The notes under the pieces were generated by a model. That model was not told where the DNA came from. It saw only the letters and a program-made list of their open reading frames with translations, and searched no databases. From the NCBI RefSeq assembly GCF_019443405.1, contig NZ_CP080376.1, positions 310,001-374,000 of the forward strand: a stretch of 64,000 nt of DNA, written 5' to 3'. Numbering within the stretch: position 1 is the stretch's first letter; the number at the start of each line of letters is the position of its first letter. Positions 40,730 to 48,267 of the stretch are shown here, one piece after another. Position numbers and translations under genes: made by a program. The stretch comes from Brevundimonas sp. PAMC22021. GTDB lineage: Bacteria > Pseudomonadota > Alphaproteobacteria > Caulobacterales > Caulobacteraceae.

Positions 40730-41419
40730 ATGGCCGCGCTCCGCCCCCAAGTCCTCGTCATCGACGACGAGCCGCAGATACACCGCTTCCTGTCGCCGGC
40801 GCTGGACGCCGCTGGCTATGACACGAAGCGCGCCGACAGCGGGCAGGAGGGTTTGCGCGGGATCGCCCTATGGTCCCCCGACGCGGTGGTGCTTGACCTC
40901 GGCCTGCCGGACATGGACGGCAAGGATGTGCTGGCTCGCGCGCGAGAGTTCTACAAGGGGCCGGTCATCGTGTTGTCGGCCCGCGACCGGGAGGCCGAGA
41001 AGATTGCGGCACTGGATCTGGGAGCCAACGACTACGTCGAGAAGCCGTTTGGCGTCGGCGAGCTGCTGGCGCGCGTCCGCGCCACCCTCCGTCAAACCTC
41101 GGCCCGTCCCACAACGTCGGGTCCGATCAAGATCGGCGATGTGTCGATCGACCTCGAACACCGACGGGTCGAACGCGCCGGCGTCGCCGTGCGGCTGACG
41201 CCAAAGGAATACGAAGTTCTGGCCCACCTCGCGCGGGACGCCGGCAAAGTGATCGGCCACGCGGCCCTCCTGACGGCCGTCTGGGGCGCCGCCCACAAGG
41301 ACGACACCCAGTATCTGAGGGTGCTCATCGGCCAGCTTCGGCAGAAGCTGGAAGCCAACCCTGCCCATCCGCAGCTGATCGAGACAGAGCCGGGGGTGGG
41401 CTACAGGCTGAAGACTTAG
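40730..41419 (+). CDS. kdpE: Response regulator KdpE
   Basis: KdpE is an OmpR-family transcription factor that activates kdp when phosphorylated by KdpD. It has 229 residues: a receiver domain with acidic D12/D13, phospho-acceptor D56 (VVLDLGLPD) and Lys in VEKPFGVGELLARV, then a winged-helix DNA-binding domain at about 135-229 ending TEPGVGYRLKT. It starts eight bases after kdpD. A candidate binding site lies at 32593-32631. Confidence 0.96.
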   Translation: MAALRPQVLVIDDEPQIHRFLSPALDAAGYDTKRADSGQEGLRGIALWSPDAVVLDLGLPDMDGKDVLARAREFYKGPVIVLSARDREAEKIAALDLGANDYVEKPFGVGELLARVRATLRQTSARPTTSGPIKIGDVSIDLEHRRVERAGVAVRLTPKEYEVLAHLARDAGKVIGHAALLTAVWGAAHKDDTQYLRVLIGQLRQKLEANPAHPQLIETEPGVGYRLKT

Positions 41420-41479
41420 CCTTCGCCGCCCTCTTCCTTTCCGATCTCGGCCTTGCGTTTCGCAGGGAGCGCCGCTCGC

Positions 41480-42397
41480 CTACGCGGGAAATCCGTCGAC
41501 CCAGGCGCGGATCAGCTGGTGGGCGATGGCGGTGGGGGGCGGGGCGGCGAGGACGGGGTGGGCGCCGGACAGCAGGGCGCGGGCGTCCGCGCGCGTCAGC
41601 CAGGCGACGGCCTCGAGTTCGGTCTGGTCCGGGCGGGCCTCCTCGCTGTCGACCTCGGCGATCAGGCCGATCATCAGCTGGGACGGAAAGGGCCAGGGCT
41701 GGCTGGAGTGGTAGCGGGCGCGGGTGACGCGCAGGCCCGCTTCCTCGGCCACCTCGCGCGCGCAGGCCTCTTCGATGCTTTCGCCGGGCTCCAGGAAGCC
41801 GGCCAGGGCGGACATGCGGCCCTGGGGCCAGGACGCCTGCCGGCCGAGCAGGCACAGGGGCTCAGGGCCGCCGTTGAAGACCGGCAGCATGATGACCACG
41901 GGATCGACGCGGGGGAAATGCTCGGTTCCGCAGGCGGGGCATTTGCGCTTCCAGCCGCCGGCCGCGGTGCGGCTCTCGGTTCCGCAGGCGGCGCAGAAGC
42001 CGTGACGCCGGCGCCAGTCGAACAGGCTCTTGGCCGCGCCCGCCATGGCCGCCTCGCCGTCCGGCAGGATGGCGGCGGCGGAGCGCAGATCGGAAAAGAC
42101 GCCCATGCCCTTCAGCGGCCCTTGGGCCGGATCGGCCGAGCCCTCGATCTCGACCGCGAAGACGGGCGCCTCGCCGTCCAGACCCAGGAACAGGTCGCGG
42201 TCCGGAGCGATGTCGCGCGCATGGGCCAGCGACAGCCAGACAAGGGCGCCGTCGTCGCTCAGCAGCGGCCGGCCCTCCCACAGCACCAGGGCGCGCGCCT
42301 GAGGGTTCGCCTCCTGCTCGGCCAGCCAAGCGGGGTCCTGGCGAAGGTCGCCGGCGCGGTCGAGCGGCGAACCGGCAAAGGTGTTGATCGGCGTCAT
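41480..42397 (-). CDS. nudC: NAD(+) diphosphatase NudC
   Basis: This Nudix hydrolase cleaves NADH/NAD to NMN(H) and AMP and can remove NAD caps from RNA. It has 305 residues from the ATG at 42397. The zinc ribbon has C135, C138, C153 and C156. The Nudix box GFLEPGESIEEACAREVAEE is at about 200-219, and the NudC-specific SQPWPFPSQ motif is at 232-240. It is divergent from the ffs gene. Confidence 0.96.
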   Translation of the reverse strand: MTPINTFAGSPLDRAGDLRQDPAWLAEQEANPQARALVLWEGRPLLSDDGALVWLSLAHARDIAPDRDLFLGLDGEAPVFAVEIEGSADPAQGPLKGMGVFSDLRSAAAILPDGEAAMAGAAKSLFDWRRRHGFCAACGTESRTAAGGWKRKCPACGTEHFPRVDPVVIMLPVFNGGPEPLCLLGRQASWPQGRMSALAGFLEPGESIEEACAREVAEEAGLRVTRARYHSSQPWPFPSQLMIGLIAEVDSEEARPDQTELEAVAWLTRADARALLSGAHPVLAAPPPTAIAHQLIRAWVDGFPA

Positions 42398-42448
42398 GGC
42401 GCCACTTAGCGCGCCTGCACGGTCGGGGAGAAGGGGCGGGGAGAAGGG

Positions 42449-42477
42449 TTGAAAGCGCGCGCGCCGCCTGCCATATG
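42449..42477 (+). promoter_or_regulatory. Promoter candidate for the SRP RNA gene
   Basis: TTGAAA (42449-42454) and CATATG (42472-42477) are separated by 17 bp. The predicted transcription start falls near 42484-42485, exactly where the SRP RNA helix begins, which supports both calls. Confidence 0.55.
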
Positions 42478-42484
42478 CCGCCAC

Positions 42485-42575
42485 GGAGATCGGTGCGGGC
42501 GAAGGCTTCGCCAATCTGGTCAGGGCCGGAAGGCAGCAGCCACAACGAATTCCCCTTCGGGTCGTGTCGGTCTCC
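42485..42575 (+). ncRNA. ffs: Signal recognition particle RNA (4.5S type)
   Basis: The conserved domain IV core GGTCAGGGCCGGAAGGCAGC starts at 42518, with the GGAA tetraloop flanked by the asymmetric internal loop that binds Ffh. The ends pair (GGAGA at 42485 with TCTCC at 42571-42575), giving a single long hairpin of about 91 nt, the short bacterial form. This RNA directs nascent membrane proteins to the translocon. The exact 3' end is uncertain. Confidence 0.93.
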
Positions 42576-42670
42576 ACCCTCCCTTCAAGTCTCGGATCGC
42601 GCGCGCCCCACGGCGGGAACCGACGCGCGCGGCGACCGCTCCCTTGGCCTCAAAGCAAGGGAAGGCGCAC

Positions 42671-43141
42671 ATGAGCATCTTTGGAAAAATCCTCGGCGGC
42701 ATCTGGGATCGGGCGAAGTCCGGTCCGGGCGGCCACAGCAAGCCCAAGGCCGCGCCCGAAGGCGCCCAGCCGCGCATCCAGCCGCAGGTGCAGCCGCAAC
42801 CCCAGGCTCAGGCCCCCACGCAGCCGCATCCGCAAGCCCAGCCCGCGCCAGCTCCGGCGGCTCAGCCCGCGCCTTCCGCACAGGTCGTGGATATCGAAGA
42901 GGTGCTGGACGGGCTGAACGCCGAGCGGGACCAGAAGCTGAACTGGCGCAGCTCCATCGTCGACCTGATGAAGCTGGTCGGCATGGAAAGCTCGCTGTCC
43001 GAGCGCAAGGAGCTGGCCGACGAGCTGGGCTACACCGGCGACAAGTCGGATTCGGCGGCGATGAACATCTGGCTGCACAAGCAGGTGCTGAAGCGGCTGC
43101 GCGACAATGGCGGAAAGGTCCCGGCCGACCTGGCCGACTGA
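42671..43141 (+). CDS. DUF3597 domain protein
   Basis: This 156-residue protein of unknown function starts at the ATG at 42671. The N-terminal MSIFGKILGGIWDRA is typical of DUF3597 proteins. A Pro/Gln/Ala low-complexity linker covers about residues 35-75. The folded C-terminal domain is at about 78-150 (VLDGLNAERDQKLNWRSSIV, LMKLVGMESSLSERKELADE), resembling a LysM-like or small helical domain of stress-related proteins. It lies between ffs and rpoN, and has no signal peptide. Confidence 0.88.
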   Translation: MSIFGKILGGIWDRAKSGPGGHSKPKAAPEGAQPRIQPQVQPQPQAQAPTQPHPQAQPAPAPAAQPAPSAQVVDIEEVLDGLNAERDQKLNWRSSIVDLMKLVGMESSLSERKELADELGYTGDKSDSAAMNIWLHKQVLKRLRDNGGKVPADLAD

Positions 43142-43254
43142 TCCGCGAGGACGCGAGGCGGGCGGCGGCGTTCGCCTCGCGTTAACTGGTCCGGCGACAT
43201 TGTGCCGTCCTAGCAAGTTCCGGGCCATGTCGCGCCCGGCGGGGACCAGGCGCG

Positions 43255-44760
43255 GTGATCGGGCAGAGGCTGGAGGTCAGGCAGGGGCAGGGGCTGGTCA
43301 TCACGCCCCAGCTGCAGCAGGCGATCAAGCTGCTGCAACTGTCGAACCTCGAGCTGGAGGAGTTCGTCGAGACCGAGCTGGAGCGCAATCCGCTGCTGCA
43401 GCGCGAAGAGGCGGACGCGCCGGCCGAAACCGCCGTCGAGGCGCCGGCAGCCGACGGGGAACTGAGCTTCAACACCGACGAGGGGCGAGAGGCCCTGGGG
43501 GCGGTCGACGCCTCGTCCGACGACCTCTACGGCGACGCGGCGCCGGGCGAGCGCGGCGGCGACCGCATGACCGATGCGGCCGATTCCGCGCAGCCGGGCC
43601 TGTCCGACTGGTCGCGCGTGGGATCGGGCGGCGGCTTGCCCGAGGGGGATGACAGCGAGCGGCCGGACACGCGCGCGCTGTCGCTGTGGGAGCATCTGCG
43701 GGCGCAGGCGGCGACCGCCGGGCTGTCGCCGGCCGACCACGGCATCGCCCTGACCCTGATCGACGCCACCGACGAGGGCGGCTATCTGCGGGGCGAGCTT
43801 GCGGAGTTCGCCGACCGGCTGGGCTGCGATCTCCAGCGGATCGAGGCGGTGCTGGCGACGTGCCACGGTTTCGAGCCGACGGGCGTGATGGCGCGGTCCG
43901 TGCCCGAGTGCCTGAAACTGCAGCTGATCGAGCGCAACCGCTTTGATCCGGCCATGGCGGCGCTGCTGGACAATCTGGAGATGCTGGCGCGGCGGGACCT
44001 GCCCGGGCTGCGGCGCGTCTGCGGCGTGGACGGCGACGACCTGCAGGACATGATCTGGGAGCTGAAGGCCCTGACGCCGCGACCCGGCGCCGGGTTCGGC
44101 GGCGAACCGGCCCAGACGGTGGTTCCTGATGTCCATGTGCGGCCCGATCCGGCCGGCGGCTGGAAGGTGGAGCTGAACAGCGACACCCTGCCGCGCCTGC
44201 TGGTCGACAAGCGCTATCACGGCGTGGTGGCGGCGGGCGCGCGCTCCGACACCGAAAAGACCTTTGTCGCCGACTGCGCGGTGCAGGCGAACTGGCTGGT
44301 GAAGTCGCTGGATCAGCGCGCCAAGACCATCCTGAAGGTCTCGTCAGAGATCGTGCGTCAGCAGGACGCCTTTCTGGCGTTCGGCGTCGAGTTCCTGCGG
44401 CCGCTGAACCTGAAGACGGTGGCCGACGCCATCGGCATGCACGAATCCACCGTCAGCCGCGTCACTTCCAACAAATACGTCTCCACGCCGCGCGGGGTGT
44501 TCGAACTGAAGTTCTTCTTCACGGCCGCCATATCCGCCACCGACGGGGCCGCCAGCCACTCGGCCGAAGCCGTCCGTCATCGGATCAAGACCATGATCGA
44601 CGGCGAGGGGGAGGGCGGCGACGTCCTGTCCGACGATCGCATCGTCGAAGTGCTGAAAGAAGCGGGGGTCGATATCGCGCGGCGAACCGTCGCCAAGTAC
44701 CGGGAAGCGTTGCGGATTCCGTCGTCGGTGCAACGCCGGCGCATGCTCAAGACCGGCTGA
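43255..44760 (+). CDS. rpoN: RNA polymerase sigma-54 factor RpoN
   Basis: This alternative sigma factor recognises -24/-12 promoters and needs AAA+ activators. It has 501 residues from a GTG. The glutamine-rich region I begins RQGQGLVITPQLQQAIKLLQ, the core-binding and helix-turn-helix regions follow (MHESTVSRVTSNKYVSTPRG), and the RpoN box ARRTVAKYREALRIP is near the C-terminus. The order rpoN-hpf-ptsN is a classic conserved cluster linked to nitrogen control. I saw no matching -24/-12 promoter in the window. Confidence 0.96.
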   Translation: MIGQRLEVRQGQGLVITPQLQQAIKLLQLSNLELEEFVETELERNPLLQREEADAPAETAVEAPAADGELSFNTDEGREALGAVDASSDDLYGDAAPGERGGDRMTDAADSAQPGLSDWSRVGSGGGLPEGDDSERPDTRALSLWEHLRAQAATAGLSPADHGIALTLIDATDEGGYLRGELAEFADRLGCDLQRIEAVLATCHGFEPTGVMARSVPECLKLQLIERNRFDPAMAALLDNLEMLARRDLPGLRRVCGVDGDDLQDMIWELKALTPRPGAGFGGEPAQTVVPDVHVRPDPAGGWKVELNSDTLPRLLVDKRYHGVVAAGARSDTEKTFVADCAVQANWLVKSLDQRAKTILKVSSEIVRQQDAFLAFGVEFLRPLNLKTVADAIGMHESTVSRVTSNKYVSTPRGVFELKFFFTAAISATDGAASHSAEAVRHRIKTMIDGEGEGGDVLSDDRIVEVLKEAGVDIARRTVAKYREALRIPSSVQRRRMLKTG

Positions 44761-44820
44761 GGCTGACCACAAAACGGTGATCCGGTTGACACCAAAGCCG
44801 GGCCGTCGCGTTCTGTGTGC

Positions 44821-45480
44821 ATGCAAGTCCAAGTCAGTGGAAAGCAAGTGGATGTCGGCGAAGCGTTAGGCTCGCGCATCTCCCAGGAACTCGAAGAGGG
44901 CGTCGGCAAATACTTCGCCCGAGGCGGCCAGGACGCCGAGGTGATCGTCGCCAAGGACGGTCACGGCTTCAAGGTCGACTGCTGGGTCAGGCTGGCGTCC
45001 GGCCAGACGCTGGTGACGACCGGCCTGGGCGCCGACGCCCACTCGGCCTTCACCGAAAGCCTGGACAAGCTGGAAAAGCGGGTGCGCCGCTACAAGCGCC
45101 GGCTGAAGGACCACCACATTGGGCCCAAGGGCCTGTCGCCCGAAAAGACCGAGGATGCGGCGCGCGAAGTGGCTCGCTCCATCGTGTTGCGCGATCCGGA
45201 CACCGTCGAGGATGAGGACTTCGGCGATGCGAACGAGCCGGACGGCCCGCCCCCCGTCGGCATGGTGATCGCCGAAACGCAGTCGGAAATCCGCACCATC
45301 ACCGTGGGTCGCGCGGTGGCCGAGCTGGACATGACCGGTTATCCGGTGGTGCTGTTCCGCAACGCCGCGCACGGCGGGCTGTCGGTGGTGTATCGCCGCC
45401 CCGACGGGAACGTCGGCTGGATCGATCCCGAGCGAACCGTCACGAACGGTCACGCCAACGGGAACGGTTCGTCACAATAG
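44821..45480 (+). CDS. hpf: Long-form ribosome hibernation promoting factor
   Basis: This protein binds the ribosomal decoding region and dimerises ribosomes in stationary phase. I chose the ATG at 44821 (219 residues); a GTG two codons upstream is possible. The N-terminal S30AE domain covers about 1-100 (MQVQVSGKQVDVGEALGSRI, KRVRRYKRRLKDHH). After an acidic linker the C-terminal dimerisation domain at about 155-215 contains ITVGRAVAELDMTGYPVVLF. No ribosome site is visible before the ATG, and a TTGACA lies 35 bp upstream, so the mRNA may be leaderless. Confidence 0.94.
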   Translation: MQVQVSGKQVDVGEALGSRISQELEEGVGKYFARGGQDAEVIVAKDGHGFKVDCWVRLASGQTLVTTGLGADAHSAFTESLDKLEKRVRRYKRRLKDHHIGPKGLSPEKTEDAAREVARSIVLRDPDTVEDEDFGDANEPDGPPPVGMVIAETQSEIRTITVGRAVAELDMTGYPVVLFRNAAHGGLSVVYRRPDGNVGWIDPERTVTNGHANGNGSSQ

Positions 45481-45553
45481 AGCTTTAAGGCGCGGCTCGG
45501 GTCGTCGACAGGCGACCCGAACGCCGCTGCTTGTGAGTCGGGGACTTCAGAAG

Positions 45554-46021
45554 ATGGACATCAGCGATCTGCTCGCGTCCGAAGGCGTGAAGCTGCGCGC
45601 CGGCGCGTCGTCCAAACGCCAGGCCCTGCATCTGGTGGCGGGCGCGGCGGCGCAGGCCCTGGGCCTGACCGAGGCCGAGGTGTTCGAGGCGCTGATGGAG
45701 CGCGAGCAACTGGGCTCCACCGGCCTGGGTTGCGGCGTGGCCGTGCCGCATGCGCGCCTCACGGGGCTGGACCGGGTCGCGGGCGTGCTGGTGCGGCTGG
45801 ACCAGCCGGTGGCCTATGATTCCGTGGACGACCGGCCGGTGGACGTTCTGTTCGCCCTGTTTGCGCCGCCGTCGGACGGCACCGAGCACCTGCGGGCGCT
45901 GGCGGCGGTGTCGCGCGCGCTGCGGTCGTCCGAACTGCGCGAACGCCTGCGCCAGGCGCGGACCGTGGATGCAGTCAGGGCGTTGTTCGTCAAGGATACG
46001 GCGGCCGTGGCCGCCGCCTGA
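45554..46021 (+). CDS. ptsN: Nitrogen-PTS EIIA protein PtsN
   Basis: This phosphocarrier of the nitrogen-related PTS has 155 residues from the ATG at 45554. The phosphorylated His is H66 in GCGVAVPHARLTGL. It relays PTS phosphorylation to potassium transport and nitrogen regulators in other bacteria; E. coli PtsN regulates Kdp through KdpD, which is notable because kdp is only 4 kb away here. It is the third gene of rpoN-hpf-ptsN, 73 bp after hpf. Confidence 0.95.
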   Translation: MDISDLLASEGVKLRAGASSKRQALHLVAGAAAQALGLTEAEVFEALMEREQLGSTGLGCGVAVPHARLTGLDRVAGVLVRLDQPVAYDSVDDRPVDVLFALFAPPSDGTEHLRALAAVSRALRSSELRERLRQARTVDAVRALFVKDTAAVAAA

Positions 46022-46031
46022 TCCTCTTGTC

Positions 46032-46283
46032 TCAGTGAACGGAGACCGGCGCCAGTTCGTGCGCCACGGCGGCGGCGAAGGCGGTGTCGCGATCGACCAT
46101 CACGGCCAGGCGCTCGCCGTCGGCGCTGTGCACCGCATACAGCGACTGCTCCGGATCGATCTCCAGATCCTGCATCTCGGCGGCGTCCGCCATCAGGTCC
46201 GACGCCTTGACCGGGCGCACATAGACGAGGTCGGGGGCGCCCAGTCCCTTGAAGTCTTCCTTGGTCATCATCATCGGCGTCAT
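46032..46283 (-). CDS. DUF1150 family protein
   Basis: This 83-residue protein of the DUF1150 family is almost always next to an Hsp20 gene in alphaproteobacteria. The ATG at 46283 gives MTPMMMTKEDFKGLGAPDLV, and the core DLEIDPEQSLYAVHSADGERLAVMVDR is the conserved block. The function is unknown. It is encoded 61 bp after hsp20 on the same strand and is probably induced with it. Confidence 0.9.
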   Translation of the reverse strand: MTPMMMTKEDFKGLGAPDLVYVRPVKASDLMADAAEMQDLEIDPEQSLYAVHSADGERLAVMVDRDTAFAAAVAHELAPVSVH

Positions 46284-46344
46284 AGGACCGCCTCCTTGCA
46301 ATAAGGCAACGCCCGGATGGCCGAGCGGTTCGCCAAGTTGTGGA

Positions 46345-46764
46345 TCAGCCAACGGAAATGGGGATGCGCCGCACGGCGCGTTCCGTTTCCGGGCGGATCA
46401 GATCGACGTGCAGCAGGCCGTGCTCCAGCTTGGCCCCCGCGATTTCCAGCCCGTCGGCCAGGACGAAGCTGCGCACGAAGCCACGCGCGGCGATGCCCCG
46501 GTGCAGAAAGGCCTGCTCGCCCCGGTTCGCCTCGTCGCGCTTGCCGGCGACCGTCAGCTGGCGGCCCTCGACGGTGACGGCCAGCTCGTCCGGCGTGAAG
46601 CCGGCCACCGCCAGGGTGATGCGGACGGCGTTCCCGGAGGTCTGTTCGACGTTGTAGGGGGGATAGCTTTCGGCCGCGGCCTTGGCGGCGCGGTCGATCA
46701 GGGCGCGGGTGTGATCAAAGCCCAGCAAGAACGGGCTGTCGAACAGAAGGGTGCGCGTCGTCAT
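46345..46764 (-). CDS. Hsp20-family small heat-shock chaperone
   Basis: This alpha-crystallin-domain chaperone holds unfolding proteins during heat stress. It has 139 residues from the ATG at 46764, similar to IbpA. The N-terminus (LLFDSPFLLGFDHTRALIDR) matches the IbpA-like class A group. The crystallin domain at about 40-125 includes RITLAVAGFTPDELAVTVE, GIAARGFVRSFVLADGLEI and LEHGLLHVDLIRP. The terminal I-P-I (RRIPISVG) is the oligomerisation motif. It has an RpoH-like promoter and a ROSE-type thermometer upstream. Confidence 0.95.
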   Translation of the reverse strand: MTTRTLLFDSPFLLGFDHTRALIDRAAKAAAESYPPYNVEQTSGNAVRITLAVAGFTPDELAVTVEGRQLTVAGKRDEANRGEQAFLHRGIAARGFVRSFVLADGLEIAGAKLEHGLLHVDLIRPETERAVRRIPISVG

Positions 46765-46830
46765 CTCGGGTCCTCGAACAAGCGACCTGCCGGCAGTCGC
46801 CCCCCGCATTCGGCAGGGCGTCCGGACGGG
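46765..46830 (-). promoter_or_regulatory. ROSE-like RNA thermometer in the hsp20 leader
   Basis: In the mRNA, GGUCGCU (46787-46781) pairs with AGGACC (46774-46769) around a 6-base loop, with one unpaired G. The SD (AGGA) is thus held by UCGCU, exactly the U-Y-G-C-U with bulged G that defines ROSE thermometers. The start codon is 6 bases further. An alternative upstream hairpin uses part of the same sequence. Confidence 0.75.
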
Positions 46831-46834
46831 ATGA

Positions 46835-46863
46835 AGATGGGGATGGACGCCGCAAGGATCAAC
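46835..46863 (-). promoter_or_regulatory. RpoH (sigma-32) promoter of hsp20
   Basis: On the minus strand, GTTGATC (46863-46857), 14 bp, then CCCCATCT (46842-46835). The -10 matches the heat-shock consensus CCCCATNT fully and the -35 keeps the TTGA core. The transcript would have a leader of about 65 nt, which holds the thermometer. Confidence 0.75.
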
Positions 46864-46918
46864 CGACGTCGCCCCCGGTCGTCGCCCGAGGATGACGGAC
46901 GAGCGAGCGCGAAAGTCC

Positions 46919-48229
46919 CTAGTGCAGGGTCTCGCCGTGCTGGGTGTAGTCGAGGCCTTCGACCTCTTCGTCCTTGGACACGCGCAGGCCGGTGGTGAAC
47001 TTGCAGATCATCAGGACGATAAAGGTGCCGACCGCGCTCCAGGCCATGGCGCCGGCGAGGCCCACGGCCTGCTTCCAGACGGTGGCGGCGTCGGCCAGCG
47101 GATTGACGGCGGCCGTGGCGAAGACGCCGGTCAGGAGGGCGCCGACGATGCCGCCGATTCCGTGCACGCCGAATGCGTCCAGGCTATCGTCGTATTTCAG
47201 CGCGTGCTTCAGCCAGACGGCGCCGGCATAGCAGGCCGGGCCGGCGATCAGCCCGATCCAGAAGGCGCCCTTGGGGTCGACGAAGCCGGCCGCCGGCGTG
47301 ATGGCGACCAGGCCGCCGACGATGCCGGACAGGAGGCCCAGCAGGGTCGGGCGCTTACGCTCGATCCACTCCACGGCCGTCCAGCCGATGGCGGCGGCGG
47401 CGGCGGCGAGGATGGTGTTGAAGGCGGCGGTGGCGGCGAGCGCATCTGCCGCGCCGGCCGAACCGGCGTTGAAGCCCAGCCAGCCGACCAGCAGCAGGCC
47501 CGTGCCGATGGCGCTGTAGGCCAGGTTGGACGGCGCCATGTTGTCGCGGCCAAAGCCATGGCGCGGCCCCAGCACCAGGGCGCAGACCAGCCCCGCGACG
47601 CCGGCATTGACGTGAACCACCGCCCCGCCAGCGAAGTCCAGCACGCCCAGGCCGCCCAGATAGCCGCCGCCCCACACCTGGTGGCAGATCGGCGCATAGA
47701 CGATCAGGTGCCACAAGCCAAAGAACAGCACGGACGCCGAGAACTTCATCCGCTCGGCGAAGGCGCCGGCGATCAGGGCCGGGGTGATGATGGCGAAGGT
47801 CATCTGAAAGGCCACGAACAGCAGTTCCGGCAGGCCGGGCAGAAGGCTGTGCGCCGTCTCGGCCGTGACGCCGTTCAGAAAGGCGGCCTGCACGCCGCCG
47901 ATCAGCCCGTTCGTCGCTTCAGACCCCTGACCGAACGACAGCGAATAGCCGAGAAGGAACCACAGGACGCTGACCACCGCGAAGGCGGCGGCGGACTGGG
48001 CCAGGACGCTGATGATGTTCTTTTTCCTGACCATGCCGCCGTAGAACAGGGCGAGGCCCGGCAGGGTCATCAGCAGCACCAGAGCCGTGGATGTCAGGAT
48101 CCAGCCGGTGGCGGCGTTGTCGATCGCCAGCGGCGCCTGGTGCGCCAGAAGCGCAGGCGAGGCCAGCGCAGGCGCAGCGAGCAGCGACGCGCCCGTGACG
48201 ACAAGGGCGGCGGAGATGGCTTTGGTCAT
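46919..48229 (-). CDS. amtB: Ammonium transporter Amt
   Basis: This trimeric inner-membrane ammonium channel has 436 residues, starting at the ATG at 48229. A cleavable signal peptide (ISAALVVTGASLLAAPALA) precedes eleven membrane segments, as in E. coli AmtB. Family blocks are LPGLALFYGGMVRKKNIISV, ALVLGPRHGFGRDNM, and DSLDAFGVHGIGGIVGALLTG near the pore His. It follows gltB by 38 bp on the same strand. No glnK/glnB gene is adjacent, unusual since amtB and glnK usually pair. Confidence 0.95.
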   Translation of the reverse strand: MTKAISAALVVTGASLLAAPALASPALLAHQAPLAIDNAATGWILTSTALVLLMTLPGLALFYGGMVRKKNIISVLAQSAAAFAVVSVLWFLLGYSLSFGQGSEATNGLIGGVQAAFLNGVTAETAHSLLPGLPELLFVAFQMTFAIITPALIAGAFAERMKFSASVLFFGLWHLIVYAPICHQVWGGGYLGGLGVLDFAGGAVVHVNAGVAGLVCALVLGPRHGFGRDNMAPSNLAYSAIGTGLLLVGWLGFNAGSAGAADALAATAAFNTILAAAAAAIGWTAVEWIERKRPTLLGLLSGIVGGLVAITPAAGFVDPKGAFWIGLIAGPACYAGAVWLKHALKYDDSLDAFGVHGIGGIVGALLTGVFATAAVNPLADAATVWKQAVGLAGAMAWSAVGTFIVLMICKFTTGLRVSKDEEVEGLDYTQHGETLH

Positions 48230-48267
48230 GGGCGTCGGGCTCGGGGAGGAGGCGGGACGGTGAAGCT

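Noticed and set aside
42590..42660. A GC-rich self-complementary region after ffs as a terminator
   Set aside because: GCGCGCGCC and CGCGCGCGG can pair, but no T-run follows and the pairing has several alternatives, so the ffs 3' end is left open.
46310..46400. A tRNA-like stretch beginning GCCCGGATGGCCGAGCGG with a matching TCCGGGC about 80 bases on
   Set aside because: It resembles the 5' half of a class II tRNA, but there is no anticodon stem of correct size and no T-loop GGTTCRA; the 3' part lies inside the hsp20 coding region.
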